Source of the DNA: Chryseolinea lacunae
GTDB taxonomy: Bacteria > Bacteroidota > Bacteroidia > Cytophagales > Cyclobacteriaceae
Assembly (NCBI RefSeq): GCF_016735595.1
Contig: NZ_JAERRB010000001.1
Span: 1,391,412-1,455,411, forward strand
DNA length: 64,000 bases
Reading direction: 5' to 3'
A program made the translations under genes and the position numbers. The stretch's first letter is position 1. The number at the start of each line of letters is the position of its first letter. This document shows, one piece after another, positions 10,434-19,343 of this stretch. The notes under the pieces were generated by a model, which was not told the DNA's origin, made no database searches, and saw only the letters and a program-made list of their open reading frames with translations.

Positions 10434-11660
10434 ATGACAAAACACTTTTTGCTTGCCCTCTTGCTTTTCAGCGCAGCCCTTTCCTCTGCCCAAAACATCG
10501 CCACGGCTCCCACCTTTCGCGCGCCCGCCCAAACCCTCCCCGCATGGCAGCGCCACCCACTCAGCCTGCACCAGCACAATGTTTTGCTTCTGAAAGACAC
10601 TTCAAACACCATGAAGAAGCTCAACAGCATGAACACCTTCATGCAGTGGTATATGATTTACTTTCCCGTGCCTTTTGGGTCGTATAGCAAAGAGACCAGC
10701 TGGTTGTTCGGGCTCAGCAAATACAACGCGTTCAAAATTCGCCAGGATGCGCACGACACCATTGTGCAGCCTTCAAGCATCTCGGCTTTTGGATACTACA
10801 CGCTGAACACACAATATAAAATGGTGCTGGAATCGAACCTGATGCTGAAGCACAACAAGGCCATCTGGAAAACCGACCTCATCTATATCTACTATCCGCT
10901 GCTTTTCTATGGCGTGGGCAACCAAACCAAGCTGGAACAACAACGCGTGCTCAACACGCTCAACTTCCAATTCAGCACCTTCTATCTTTTCAGGGTCTGG
11001 AAGAAGTGGTATGTTGGCCCGACGTTCGACTACTACAACTACAAACAGGTTGAACTATCGGAGCTCTCGCGTGTGTTTGCCGGCGATTCTGCCGCGGTTA
11101 TCCATGCCGTGGGACGACAGTCTGGTCTGGGGCTAAAGATTTCGATGGAAGGACGCGACAACCGGCTCAATGCAAAGCGTGGTTTTTTCTTCGACGCCAG
11201 CTATCAGTTCTTTGACAAATCGCTGGGCAGTCAGTATAACTACGACTACTTTCAACTCGACGCGCGCTACTACTTTCGTTTGACTAAAAAAATAGTGCTG
11301 GCCTCGCAGCTGCGCACCGAATCGAAACAGGGCGATGTGCCCGTGCAGTCGCTGGCTTTCCTCGGCGGTGACTACTTTATGCGCGGCTCGTACCTGGGCC
11401 GCTATCGCGACAACGTGTCGGTGATTGGCCAAACCGAAATGCGCTTTCCCCTCTTCTGGATTTTTGGCGGCACAGCGTTTGGAGGACTGGGCCAGGTGGC
11501 CCCGGACTATAGCAAACTCAACATGAGCTCGTTTCACAGCAACTATGGTGTGGGCCTGCGCCTGCAAGTTGACAACGCACACGACATCAACCTTCGCTTC
11601 GACATGGGCTTTAGCGGCGACGAAGCCTTGTTTATTATGAATTTCTCTGAAGCGTTCTAG
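10434..11660 (+). CDS. BamA/TamA-family surface antigen (Omp85-like barrel without POTRA)
   Basis: The ATG at 10434 gives a 408-residue protein with a clear signal peptide (MTKHFLLALLLFSAALSSAQ). The mature protein reads as one 16-strand barrel with the loop motif FLGGDYFMRGSYLGRYRDN (MRGYxxxRYRD-type, characteristic of Omp85 C-terminal domains) and ends in Phe (NFSEAF), the usual C-terminal outer-membrane signal. It lacks room for POTRA domains, so it resembles the short bacterial surface antigen (D15) proteins rather than BamA itself. Its specific role is unknown. It converges with the CPBP protease gene only 8 bp downstream. Confidence 0.8.
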   Translation: MTKHFLLALLLFSAALSSAQNIATAPTFRAPAQTLPAWQRHPLSLHQHNVLLLKDTSNTMKKLNSMNTFMQWYMIYFPVPFGSYSKETSWLFGLSKYNAFKIRQDAHDTIVQPSSISAFGYYTLNTQYKMVLESNLMLKHNKAIWKTDLIYIYYPLLFYGVGNQTKLEQQRVLNTLNFQFSTFYLFRVWKKWYVGPTFDYYNYKQVELSELSRVFAGDSAAVIHAVGRQSGLGLKISMEGRDNRLNAKRGFFFDASYQFFDKSLGSQYNYDYFQLDARYYFRLTKKIVLASQLRTESKQGDVPVQSLAFLGGDYFMRGSYLGRYRDNVSVIGQTEMRFPLFWIFGGTAFGGLGQVAPDYSKLNMSSFHSNYGVGLRLQVDNAHDINLRFDMGFSGDEALFIMNFSEAF

Positions 11661-11668
11661 CAGAAGAT

Positions 11669-12460
11669 TTATTCGCCGTCTTGCTCTGGCAAGGATTGCA
11701 GAAACCGATTCACCGTTTCCTTGTTAGACAGCACTACAATTCCTGTGATGCCAAAAATTAACGGCGAAAGTGCAAGCAGCACACCCACCGCAGCATTCCA
11801 CGGATCGCGCGCGTTGCCCGGAACCGACAAATTCATCATCACCGAAAAATCAAAAAGCCCGTGCACGACCATGGCCGGCACCAGGCTACGCGTTTTGACG
11901 CGGATGGCCAGAAAAAGCAATCCTGAAAAGGCCGCCATCACCGCCTGGGCCACACTGCTCCGCAGCTGGCCCGTCACCAGCGTATTCAACACATGGACAC
12001 CGCCAAAAAAAACCGACACCAACACCACCACCCATAAAAATCTGATGCGGCCTACATGTGCCCCAAAAACATAGCCGCGAAACATCATCTCTTCCGAAAA
12101 TCCCACCAGCGCGGTGTTCACCAATATCCATTTGAAGTTATCTGCATTGTTAAATCCGCCACCAAACGCGACATGTATCAGTACAGTTGTGATAACAACT
12201 GCCGGGTAGATAAGCAGCCAGGCGCCGTGAAGAAATGGCGTTGTTAAACCGGCAGCTCTTCCATGGCGTGTCAGCACTGTGAAGGCCAAAAGCACCAGGC
12301 ATGCAGACAGGATAGGCCACGACAAGGCTGCGTCGATGGTATTGAGCAGGGTTGTGTCGTGATGTTCGCCCATAAACATCGGGAAGACTATACATCCTAT
12401 CCAGACAAGCAGCAGGGCCAGCACCTTACCGATGGGAAGGGCGCGTGATGTGTTATTCAC
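11669..12460 (-). CDS. CPBP-family intramembrane glutamic endopeptidase
   Basis: A 263-residue polytopic membrane protein with about seven hydrophobic segments. The family motifs are present in order: EEMMFRG (Glu123-Glu124...Arg128), His156 in a later helix (FFGGVHVLNT) and His200 in the last motif (VPAMVVHGLFDF). These are the catalytic EExxxR, FxxxH and HxxxD/N motifs of the Abi/CPBP (Rce1-like) proteases. Substrates in bacteria are mostly unknown; bacteriocin immunity and prenyl-protein processing are known roles of relatives. It lies 32 bp downstream of the lipocalin-like gene on the same strand and could be transcribed with it. Confidence 0.85.
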   Translation of the reverse strand: MNNTSRALPIGKVLALLLVWIGCIVFPMFMGEHHDTTLLNTIDAALSWPILSACLVLLAFTVLTRHGRAAGLTTPFLHGAWLLIYPAVVITTVLIHVAFGGGFNNADNFKWILVNTALVGFSEEMMFRGYVFGAHVGRIRFLWVVVLVSVFFGGVHVLNTLVTGQLRSSVAQAVMAAFSGLLFLAIRVKTRSLVPAMVVHGLFDFSVMMNLSVPGNARDPWNAAVGVLLALSPLIFGITGIVVLSNKETVNRFLQSLPEQDGE

Positions 12461-12492
12461 TAGCGCTATGCATTTACAGTATGATCAAAAAA

Positions 12493-12843
12493 CTAGTCCG
12501 CCGCCTTTTCATACTCCAGCCTGCCCGTCATGTCGTTGTTGATGACACGGCGTTTGGCGTCGAAATATTCAATCGTGAACTTAACCTTTATGATGCTAAT
12601 CTTCACCGTCAGCACTTTGTTGTCGTCTGAAAGTTTCCACTTTCCGTTACTCGTTTTGCTACCCACAATGCCTTCAAATTTGCCATCGTCAAAAAATACC
12701 TGGTAGGTATCATCCTTTATTTCCTTATCAACACCATCCTTGGTTTCTTTCACGAGCTTCCATTTTCCAATAAGCTCTTTCGATGTTTGGGCATTTACAG
12801 ACACAGCGCCCAGAAACAGTAGTGATGCGATCAGTAATTTCAT
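12493..12843 (-). CDS. Small secreted lipocalin-like protein
   Basis: A 116-residue protein with a Sec signal peptide (MKLLIASLLFLGAVSVNAQ). The mature part starts with LIGKWKLV and continues with alternating strands ending in a basic and acidic tail, the pattern of the lipocalin-like (lipocalin_4/5) proteins common in Bacteroidota, whose GxW motif near the N-terminus is present as GKWKLV. A second copy of the motif (NGKWKLSDD) appears at about residue 65. Ligand unknown. The protein is small for a full lipocalin (about 100 mature residues). Confidence 0.6.
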   Translation of the reverse strand: MKLLIASLLFLGAVSVNAQTSKELIGKWKLVKETKDGVDKEIKDDTYQVFFDDGKFEGIVGSKTSNGKWKLSDDNKVLTVKISIIKVKFTIEYFDAKRRVINNDMTGRLEYEKAAD

Positions 12844-13000
12844 TGTGATAGTTTTTTGTTTTACATTTTCGATATGTGCAAAATACTATTGGCACGGCTA
12901 AAAACAAAGCTTGCACACACAACCTGAGCAGCCTTGCCCCATGGGGAATTGTCTTTATTGCGGTATATTGGTTAGCCGTTGCTGCAACGGCCCCGCACAT

Positions 13001-13933
13001 ATGAATGACACGGCAATTCTTTGGATCGTTTTCAACCTCTTTGTGCTGGCGATGCTGGCCCTTGACCTGGGTGTGTTTCATCGAAAATCACACGACGTAA
13101 CAACGAAGGAGGCCCTTGCCTGGACAGGCGTGTGGGTGAGCCTGGCATTGCTTTTCAACGTTTTTCTGTATTACTATTTCGACAAAGACACCGCCGTTCA
13201 ATTCTTCACCGGCTACCTGATTGAAAAGTCGCTCAGCGTCGACAACATCTTTGTCATCATCATGATCTTTTCCTATTTCAACGTGCCCAGCGCCTATCAG
13301 CACAAAGTATTGTTCTGGGGCATTTTGGGTGCCCTGGTGATGCGGGTCATTTTTATTCTATCGGGGGTCGAACTCATTCACAGATTCCATTGGCTTATCT
13401 ACATTTTTGGAGCTTTCCTTGTCATCACCGGAATTCGCATGCTGTTTTCGGGAGATGAAAAAATAGAGCCCGAGAAAAATCCCTTGGTGAAGCTGGCCCA
13501 CAAACTATTTCCGTTCACGCCAACCTTTGAAGGCGATCTGTTCTTTGTGAAACGCGACGCCAGACTATGGGCCACACCACTGTTTCTGGTGGTGATCTTA
13601 ATTGAGGCGACAGACCTCATTTTTGCAGTGGACTCCATCCCCGCCATCATCGCCATCTCCGACGATCCCTTCATTGTGTACACCTCCAACGTATTTGCCA
13701 TCCTTGGTTTGCGTTCGCTATACTTTGCGCTCTCGGGAATCGAGAAATATTTCAAGTATCTGAAATATGGTCTTTCGGCCATCCTCATTTTTGTTGGTGT
13801 GAAAATGAGCATCACCGATCTCTACAAGATCCCGACCAATTTGTCGCTCGTTGTCATTATCGCCATACTCATCATTGCCATGCTGGCGTCTGTGTTGGCG
13901 CAAAAGAAAACGCAAAACGTTAATCGCGTCTAA
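13001..13933 (+). CDS. TerC-family integral membrane protein (paralogue 1)
   Basis: A 310-residue protein with about nine membrane segments. The ATG at 13001 was chosen because the paralogue at 31153 aligns from its own first residue. Family motifs are visible: LALDLGVFHRKSH near the N-terminus, EKSLSVDNIFVI (acidic residues inside a helix) and EATDLIFAVDSIPA. TerC/Alx proteins transport Mn2+ or assist metalation of exported proteins, and are historically linked to tellurite resistance. No tellurite operon surrounds it. There is a second copy 18 kb away. Confidence 0.9.
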   Translation: MNDTAILWIVFNLFVLAMLALDLGVFHRKSHDVTTKEALAWTGVWVSLALLFNVFLYYYFDKDTAVQFFTGYLIEKSLSVDNIFVIIMIFSYFNVPSAYQHKVLFWGILGALVMRVIFILSGVELIHRFHWLIYIFGAFLVITGIRMLFSGDEKIEPEKNPLVKLAHKLFPFTPTFEGDLFFVKRDARLWATPLFLVVILIEATDLIFAVDSIPAIIAISDDPFIVYTSNVFAILGLRSLYFALSGIEKYFKYLKYGLSAILIFVGVKMSITDLYKIPTNLSLVVIIAILIIAMLASVLAQKKTQNVNRV

Positions 13934-13986
13934 CCAAATGACGCACTTTTTGTCGGCGATGGGAGTGTTTTAGGAGGAAGGCGTTG

Positions 13987-14199
13987 CTAATTCTGCAGCG
14001 CCTCACAATCATAGCCATTGCGCCTCAGAAGTTGAATGACGGCCTGCTCATTTTCTATTTTACTATCAACGCGCAAAACTTTGTCGCAATCGTCGAGGTC
14101 GAACGTCCATTTTGCGTTTTCCAAACGTTCTTGCAGCACAGGCTTCAATCGCTGAACATCTGCCTGGGTTGCTACCGAGGTTTTGAATACATAGATCAC
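13987..14199 (-). CDS. Small HMA-like (ferredoxin-fold) hypothetical protein
   Basis: A 70-residue protein. The order strand (MIYVFKTSV), helix (QADVQRLKPVLQERL), strand (AKWTFDLDDCDKVLRVD), helix (ENEQAVIQLLRRNGYDCEAL) matches the beta-alpha-beta fold of small heavy-metal-associated-like proteins frequent in Bacteroidota, but the CxxC metal motif is missing. A regulatory or protein-binding role is possible; nothing more can be read from the sequence. It lies 20 bp downstream of the siderophore-interacting protein gene on the same strand and may belong to that transcript. Confidence 0.62.
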   Translation of the reverse strand: MIYVFKTSVATQADVQRLKPVLQERLENAKWTFDLDDCDKVLRVDSKIENEQAVIQLLRRNGYDCEALQN

Positions 14200-14219
14200 G
14201 GCGGTTGGTTTTAGTTTTT

Positions 14220-14900
14220 TTATAGTCCCTTCTTTCCCTCAAGCCAATAGCCTTGAGAGAATATTTTTCCGGTGGTTAAATTCTTCAACCCCTTTCTGAA
14301 CACATGAACCGACTTTGCATTCCCCGTTAAAATAAAGTTGGCGGTCGGCATGTCAGGATAGTGTGGAATGGAAGATGGCCCCTTGGGAAGCACTGTGTAG
14401 TTCTCAAAGCCCAGCAACGGAAGCACCTGTTCATTTTCACGGCCCAGCGCGAAGTAGAATTGAAATTGATGTTGATTTTCTTTCAGCACCCGAAGAAACG
14501 AACACGCCAGACCCAACGATGTTTCATCTCCAAAAATCACTTGTTGTTTTACAGCGGGTTCGTAAAACTTTTTGCCCCTTGGATCGCTGATAAACAATTC
14601 GTCGCCCACGTTAAGACTGTTAATGAAATTGCTTCCCACGCCGTGGCCATGAATGTGAAAGATCATATCCAGAGTGCCGTCCTTTGCATTGTGGCCGGCG
14701 ACCGTATAGTTTCTGTATTCCGTTTCGCCTACGCGAATCACGTTGGCATAGCCAATCTGGAGGTTCATCTTTGATAGGTCACCCCGAAAACGAATCTTCT
14801 TTATTTGCGGACTGAGATAGGTGGTTGCTAGCACCCTGAAGTTTGGGCGGAGCGAAGCCTCAAACAAGTTTCCTATCCACTTCGGTATTGTTGAAATCAT
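14220..14900 (-). CDS. Siderophore-interacting protein (FAD-dependent ferric reductase family)
   Basis: A start at 14900 gives a 226-residue protein beginning MISTIPKWIGNLFE; a longer frame to 14990 adds 30 residues without protein character. The segment with EYRNYTVAGHNAKDGTLDM matches the RxYT FAD-binding motif of the SIP/ViuB family, and the second half (VIFGDETSLGLACSFLR) is the NAD(P)H-binding subdomain. Known role: reductive release of iron from ferric siderophores in the cytoplasm. The AraC regulator sits directly upstream on the same strand and probably controls it. A dyad at 14952-14967 lies in the gap. Confidence 0.78.
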   Translation of the reverse strand: MISTIPKWIGNLFEASLRPNFRVLATTYLSPQIKKIRFRGDLSKMNLQIGYANVIRVGETEYRNYTVAGHNAKDGTLDMIFHIHGHGVGSNFINSLNVGDELFISDPRGKKFYEPAVKQQVIFGDETSLGLACSFLRVLKENQHQFQFYFALGRENEQVLPLLGFENYTVLPKGPSSIPHYPDMPTANFILTGNAKSVHVFRKGLKNLTTGKIFSQGYWLEGKKGL

Positions 14901-14951
14901 AGTTGTAGTCTCTACCGATCGGGAAGAACAGAAACCTCCATTCCAGCCCGA

Positions 14952-14967
14952 TTTGTGTTGACACAAA
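14952..14967. promoter_or_regulatory. Dyad upstream of the siderophore-interacting protein gene
   Basis: Perfect inverted repeat with 7-bp arms TTTGTGT and ACACAAA separated by TG. It lies 52-67 bp upstream of the SIP start codon, between it and the AraC gene, a position suited to an operator or activator site. Which protein binds is unknown. Confidence 0.35.
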
Positions 14968-15018
14968 GGACCGGCGAAAAGGAAAAGCAATCAATGTTCA
15001 TTCGTAGTAAGCATTGGA

Positions 15019-15876
15019 CTAATCGAGGTTTTTGCTCCGGAAGGTTAAGGGGCTCATCTTGGTGACTTTCGCAAACAGGCGCGAGAAGTAGGGGTAATCG
15101 TCGTAGCCCAGCTCGTCTGCAATTTCTTTTACGGTTTTGGTGGAGTGATAGAGCAGCCGCTTCGCTTCCAGAACAACGCGCTGTTGGATGTGATGGGAAA
15201 CCGATTGGCCGGTTGTGTTCCTAACACATTCGTTGAGATAGGGAATGGATATGTTGAGCATGCTGGCATAAGCCGCCGGCTTTTTGATCGTCACAAAGTT
15301 TTGCTCCAAACTGGCCTTGAAAGACTTGGCAATGATCTCAAAACGCGACAACGATTCCACGGCTCTGGACTGCGACAGGTATTGCGAGGCAATTAAGGCG
15401 ACTAGCGTATTGCAACTGTCTTTTAGCAGGGAGTGGTATAGCTTTTCGTGTTTGCGTTCAGACAGTTTGATGCAAAGGGACACTGCTTCAGAAATAAGCG
15501 CAAATGTTTCCTTCTTTAACAACAAGGGCTTAACCGGTGCAATGTCACCCAACAATTTATGGTATTCGGGGGCCAGGCTTTCGTTGTTGATTGCCAAAAA
15601 GCTGAGCGTTATGTTTTGAAACTCCCCCACCCTATGGATTTGATTGGGATGAATGTAGATAACCGATGATGGCTTGATCTTGTATTTTTGAAAATCAATC
15701 TCTATGGGTGTGCTCCCTTTTTCTTGCAAAAAGAATAAATGATAGTCGTCTCTGTGCGATTGTTCGGCTTCCTCGAAGGTATGCAGATCTTTGATGGTTG
15801 CCTTCCCCACGGCAATGCCCGCACCGAACCTTTGGGCCATGGTGTTCAGCGGGATGGATTTTGATTTTTTACGCAT
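15019..15876 (-). CDS. AraC-family transcriptional regulator
   Basis: A 285-residue protein. The N-terminal half (about 35-150) is a cupin-like sensor region containing HPNQIHRVGEF, and the C-terminal 100 residues carry the two helix-turn-helix motifs of AraC/XylS (ISIPYLNECVRNTTGQS, then TVKEIADELGYDDYPYFSRLFAK ending in a TPLTFR-like motif, here SPLTFRS). The neighbouring SIP gene, 118 bp downstream on the same strand, makes iron or siderophore uptake a likely target, by analogy with other AraC/SIP pairs. A TAnnTTTG promoter box lies 32 bp upstream of the start. Confidence 0.86.
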   Translation of the reverse strand: MRKKSKSIPLNTMAQRFGAGIAVGKATIKDLHTFEEAEQSHRDDYHLFFLQEKGSTPIEIDFQKYKIKPSSVIYIHPNQIHRVGEFQNITLSFLAINNESLAPEYHKLLGDIAPVKPLLLKKETFALISEAVSLCIKLSERKHEKLYHSLLKDSCNTLVALIASQYLSQSRAVESLSRFEIIAKSFKASLEQNFVTIKKPAAYASMLNISIPYLNECVRNTTGQSVSHHIQQRVVLEAKRLLYHSTKTVKEIADELGYDDYPYFSRLFAKVTKMSPLTFRSKNLD

Positions 15877-15907
15877 CTGATCAAATCATTGCCGGATTTA
15901 GCATGGG

Positions 15908-15915
15908 CAAATATA
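15908..15915 (-). promoter_or_regulatory. Bacteroidota -7 promoter box for the AraC gene
   Basis: On the minus strand the sequence reads TATATTTG, a full match to the Bacteroidota -7 consensus TAnnTTTG, ending 32 bp before the AraC start codon. No good -33 TTG element was found at the expected distance. Confidence 0.4.
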
Positions 15916-15986
15916 CATTTTAAGCGTTGTGCCGTTCGAACGTATGTGTATTTTTGAAAGAACTATCAGTCACCTATCCATTGGTG

Positions 15987-17237
15987 ATGAAACATTTGAC
16001 GACGATGGGATTAGGCATTCACTTAAGAGCAAAGATAGCTGCACCAATACAGCTTTCTACTATACAAGATCATCTTACCCGCCATTCGTCGGGGCTATTC
16101 AAAGATTTTCTTTCCTTTAGCGGCAACGAAAATTCACTTCACGTTACTGTGCATCCGTGCGAGGAAACCGTGGCATTTGAATTGGTCGATAACAATCTTA
16201 TTTGTTCGGCAAGAACCAATAGCGTTGGACCAGGGTATCACGCTTACTTGGTTGAGCTAGTTGAAAAACTGGGAACAGTGCTTGGAATAGAATGGAATTG
16301 GAATTTTCAGGATGACGAGGAGCATTACTCCGATGAAACTGATTATTACAATCACCGAAATTTCAAGCAACTTCAATTCGAAATGCTTAAATGGCTTCGA
16401 GCACTAGCCAATTCTCTCATTGTAGAGAGCAACAGCGAACAGTTCATGCTCACGATGCCCTTGGGGTATCCGAGAATGAAACGTAGCTTTTTTGCCGCAT
16501 CGCCCATGCGAATATGGACGCGAGAATTATTTAAGAAGATTGCTGAATCTGAAATTGAGGACTTGGAATGGGCCGCTCAAGAATTTTTTATTTGGTGGAA
16601 TAGAAAAGATGACGAACAGTTCTATAAAAAGACCGGAATTGCATTGCTAAACGTTGAGTGTCCTTGGCATTACCCAACGGACGATTTGGAGAAAAAAGTA
16701 TTGTATATTATTGACAATACCTTCGAACGATCTAAACAACTAAATCCACAACTCGATCTTCCTCTGAAAGATTGGGACACTGTGAAAAAATTTCTAAATG
16801 AAGAAGAAACAGACATTCCTGATACTGAGTTCGGCTACAAAAAACACTTGATGACCTTCGACTTGCCCGGCAAATGGATGATTGATTTGCCCGGAAATAT
16901 CTACCACACGGTTGATGACAGCTCAGAAGTATATTATGATCATGAAAGGACCGTTCGCTGTATATGCTATACAAGAAACGACGACAAATCTGACGCAGAG
17001 TATGCCGACGGCTTTTTTAGCAACAAAAACGACTATGAAGTAGAGTATCTGGCCAGTGCGACGAACATAGCGGGAAACGCAGTGCTGTACTATAGCATAG
17101 ATAAAGAAACACAACAAGAGTATTGGATATTGCAGGGCGTAAAGGTGAAAGGAGGAAAATTTGCATTCTCTACAATTTCTTATCCCAGTGAAGAACATAA
17201 AAAATGGGCTATAGATGCTTGGAATTCAATCAGGTGA
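15987..17237 (+). CDS. Hypothetical protein of 416 residues, no recognised family
   Basis: The ATG at 15987 (MKHLTTMGLG) was preferred to the upstream start at 15927; ATG at 16005 is also possible. No signal peptide or membrane helix is seen, so it should be cytoplasmic. The first 90 residues form strands, the middle (about 100-270) is helical and rich in Trp and acidic residues, and the C-terminal 120 residues (from MTFDLPGKWMIDLPGN) again look like a beta-rich domain. Base and codon use is clearly more AT-rich than in the envelope genes to the left, which suggests an acquired gene. A polymorphic-toxin immunity or phage-defence accessory role is possible but nothing in the sequence proves it. 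Confidence 0.65.
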   Translation: MKHLTTMGLGIHLRAKIAAPIQLSTIQDHLTRHSSGLFKDFLSFSGNENSLHVTVHPCEETVAFELVDNNLICSARTNSVGPGYHAYLVELVEKLGTVLGIEWNWNFQDDEEHYSDETDYYNHRNFKQLQFEMLKWLRALANSLIVESNSEQFMLTMPLGYPRMKRSFFAASPMRIWTRELFKKIAESEIEDLEWAAQEFFIWWNRKDDEQFYKKTGIALLNVECPWHYPTDDLEKKVLYIIDNTFERSKQLNPQLDLPLKDWDTVKKFLNEEETDIPDTEFGYKKHLMTFDLPGKWMIDLPGNIYHTVDDSSEVYYDHERTVRCICYTRNDDKSDAEYADGFFSNKNDYEVEYLASATNIAGNAVLYYSIDKETQQEYWILQGVKVKGGKFAFSTISYPSEEHKKWAIDAWNSIR

Positions 17238-17417
17238 GGTTGCTCGCATAGCGTGATAAGGGCTTAATCGAGTTTTGTTTGCTCGCTGGATTTCGCGTTG
17301 ATTATTCTCCGGAAGACGATTTTTCAATCCCAGTAGCTTACTTGAAACGGTTTATTTTTTTCTTACTTTTCAGTATAGGAAAATATCTAAAACAGTTACA
17401 CCAAACGGTTAGCGGCT

Positions 17418-17687
17418 ATGGCGACCTGTCACAAATGTGGAGCACCAAACGCAAATTACAGACGGACAACCTACACTGGATTTTCTACTGTGAGTTCGTG
17501 GAGCAGGCGTGGCTCTGGCACGCGCACATATTATGGACTTCGCTCCGTTTGCAAAGATTGTGCGAAATCGATTGAGATAGTAGGCATCGTAGACAAAAAT
17601 GGCATCAGCGAGACAATCTACGGACAGACCGCAAAGTGGTATAAAGTTGACTATAGGGGAACGACAGGTTGGCTATGGAGTGGCTAA
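17418..17687 (+). CDS. Small zinc-ribbon protein fused to a partial SH3-like segment
   Basis: An 89-residue protein. Residues 4-7 (CHKC) and about 44-47 (CKDC) form a four-cysteine zinc ribbon. The C-terminal 35 residues (IVDKNGISETIYGQ, then KWYKVDYRGTTGWLW) match the second half of a bacterial SH3 domain, whose usual first strand is missing. It may be a genuine small adaptor or the product of a deletion joining two genes. The start ATG lies in an AT-rich stretch after the orphan gene at 15987. An overlapping plus-strand frame at 17279-17575 was not accepted because it lacks protein character. Confidence 0.5.
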   Translation: MATCHKCGAPNANYRRTTYTGFSTVSSWSRRGSGTRTYYGLRSVCKDCAKSIEIVGIVDKNGISETIYGQTAKWYKVDYRGTTGWLWSG

Positions 17688-17796
17688 CTTAAAATACAAT
17701 AGATGATCCCGACAGCGCCCCAAGATTTTGAAAGACTCCAGTCCATAGTAGCGATCTTCAACTTCCCCTACCTCGGCTCCTTCATTGACAGCACCA

Positions 17797-19140
17797 CTAA
17801 CCCACCTTCGTCACCTTCAACATCACTTTATCCGGACGCAGCGTAACCAACGGCTTCATCGTTGGTTCTGCGTTGCCCGGTGCAACATGAAACATTTGGA
17901 TGAACGACTGCAAGAAGATGACCATCTCTGCCATGGCAAAATTGTTGCCGATGCAGAGGCGTGGGCCTGCTCCGAATGGATAGTATATTTTCTTTATGTC
18001 CTGGGTATGCTCTTTTGAAAACCGGGAGGGCTTGAATGACAAGGCATCGCCCCATTCGTTTGGGTCGCGATGCAGTCCGTAGTAGAAGATGACGATCACC
18101 GTTCCTTTTGGAATTGAAAAATCGGCATACTCATCGTCTTCCAGTGCCACCCGGTCGCTGATCCACGCGGGTGGATACAGGCGCATGCTTTCTTTGATCA
18201 CATTGTTCAACGCTTCGTTGCCAACGATCTGCTGCAATTCGAGAGACCGCGATGCTTCTTTTGCAATCTGCAATTCATCAGGATGCTGAGCCAGCAGGTA
18301 TAACGACCACGACAGTGCATTGGCAGTGGTTTCATGCCCTGCAATCAGAATAATTAAGATTTCGTCGATGACCTGCTCTTCGGTCATGGGTTGACCACTT
18401 TCTTCGTAACGCGCTTCGAGCAGCATGTCAAGCAGGTCGTTGTGCCGACCTTTGTCGTGTTGACGCTGCCGGATAAGCGAGCGGATCACGTCCCGGGCGC
18501 CGGCGGCCTTGTCGAGATTTTCTTGCAGTTCGCCAGACAGCCGAAACCACCAGCGTTTATGTGGATTGCGCACTTCTCTCATCACATACTCCTGCACATC
18601 GCTGATGAAGCTGGCCAGCTTTTGCCGCTGCGCTGTCGGCACGTCGACCGTGAACAACGTGTTGATTACGATGTCGAAGGCGAGCTTGTGCATGAGTGGG
18701 TATACGTCCACATGGCCCGTGGGGACGGTTGACAGAAACTCGTCGATCGTGTTTTTTATGATCGCATAGAGCGCATGTATTTTTTCGGCGTGAAACCCCG
18801 GCTGAATTAGTCTCCGTTGTTTCAGCCAATAGTCGCCGTTGACGGTGAGCAAACCCTTGCCCAGAAATTTGCCGAGGTATTCCGTCTGTATTTGTGACTT
18901 GTGATAGTTACGATGATTCGATTTCAGAACATGCTCTATCAACCCGCCATCCTGTGTTGCAATGAGGCGCATCATGCCGAGGTTGACCGTATAGGTTCCG
19001 TTGAATCGGGTCATACTTTCCACCATGGCGCCGATGGGATTTTTGGCCTGCTTGTAGGTGCGCACCATCGATGGAAAAAATGAGTAGCCCGGTGGAATGG
19101 ATTTATTCATGACTCGTAGACTTGCCTGTGAAGTTACCAT
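17797..19140 (-). CDS. Cytochrome P450
   Basis: A 447-residue protein with all P450 signatures: the I-helix AGHETTANALSW, the K-helix ExxR in KESMRLYPP, and the heme-binding loop FGAGPRLCIGNNFAMAE with the thiolate cysteine. No membrane anchor is present, so it is a soluble bacterial monooxygenase. Class resembles the CYP102/CYP4-like clade seen in Bacteroidota, which often hydroxylates fatty acids, but the substrate cannot be read. No ferredoxin or ferredoxin reductase gene is adjacent, so electrons must come from elsewhere in the genome. Confidence 0.93.
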   Translation of the reverse strand: MVTSQASLRVMNKSIPPGYSFFPSMVRTYKQAKNPIGAMVESMTRFNGTYTVNLGMMRLIATQDGGLIEHVLKSNHRNYHKSQIQTEYLGKFLGKGLLTVNGDYWLKQRRLIQPGFHAEKIHALYAIIKNTIDEFLSTVPTGHVDVYPLMHKLAFDIVINTLFTVDVPTAQRQKLASFISDVQEYVMREVRNPHKRWWFRLSGELQENLDKAAGARDVIRSLIRQRQHDKGRHNDLLDMLLEARYEESGQPMTEEQVIDEILIILIAGHETTANALSWSLYLLAQHPDELQIAKEASRSLELQQIVGNEALNNVIKESMRLYPPAWISDRVALEDDEYADFSIPKGTVIVIFYYGLHRDPNEWGDALSFKPSRFSKEHTQDIKKIYYPFGAGPRLCIGNNFAMAEMVIFLQSFIQMFHVAPGNAEPTMKPLVTLRPDKVMLKVTKVG

Positions 19141-19308
19141 TTTTTTGACCGGGCGACGCAGGATGCCAAAACTCTTTCAAAAGAACGTTTCCCCGGAAAT
19201 AGGTGCCCAGCCCATTTCATTGAAGTCTGGCAAGCTCGATTTTCTTAAAAATCCATCCTCCCTCACGGATGGGCTGGGTGTATCCATAGCTACTTATCGA
19301 ATAATATT

Positions 19309-19316
19309 TATATTTG
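19309..19316 (+). promoter_or_regulatory. Bacteroidota -7 promoter box before the 19344 lipoprotein
   Basis: TATATTTG matches TAnnTTTG exactly and ends 27 bp upstream of the ATG at 19344. A -33 TTG is not evident. Confidence 0.4.
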
Positions 19317-19343
19317 TTTATAGCTAAAACTTTGCCTGACCCT

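Noticed and set aside
12891..12921. TGGCACGG...CTTGCA near the TerC gene as a sigma-54 promoter
   Set aside because: The distance between TGGC and TTGC is wrong for the -24/-12 spacing.
17703..17846. 47-codon plus-strand frame (MIPTAPQDFERLQSIVAIFN...) overlapping the P450 3' end
   Set aside because: Starts like a real protein but runs into the opposite strand of the P450 gene and stops; probably a fragment or chance.
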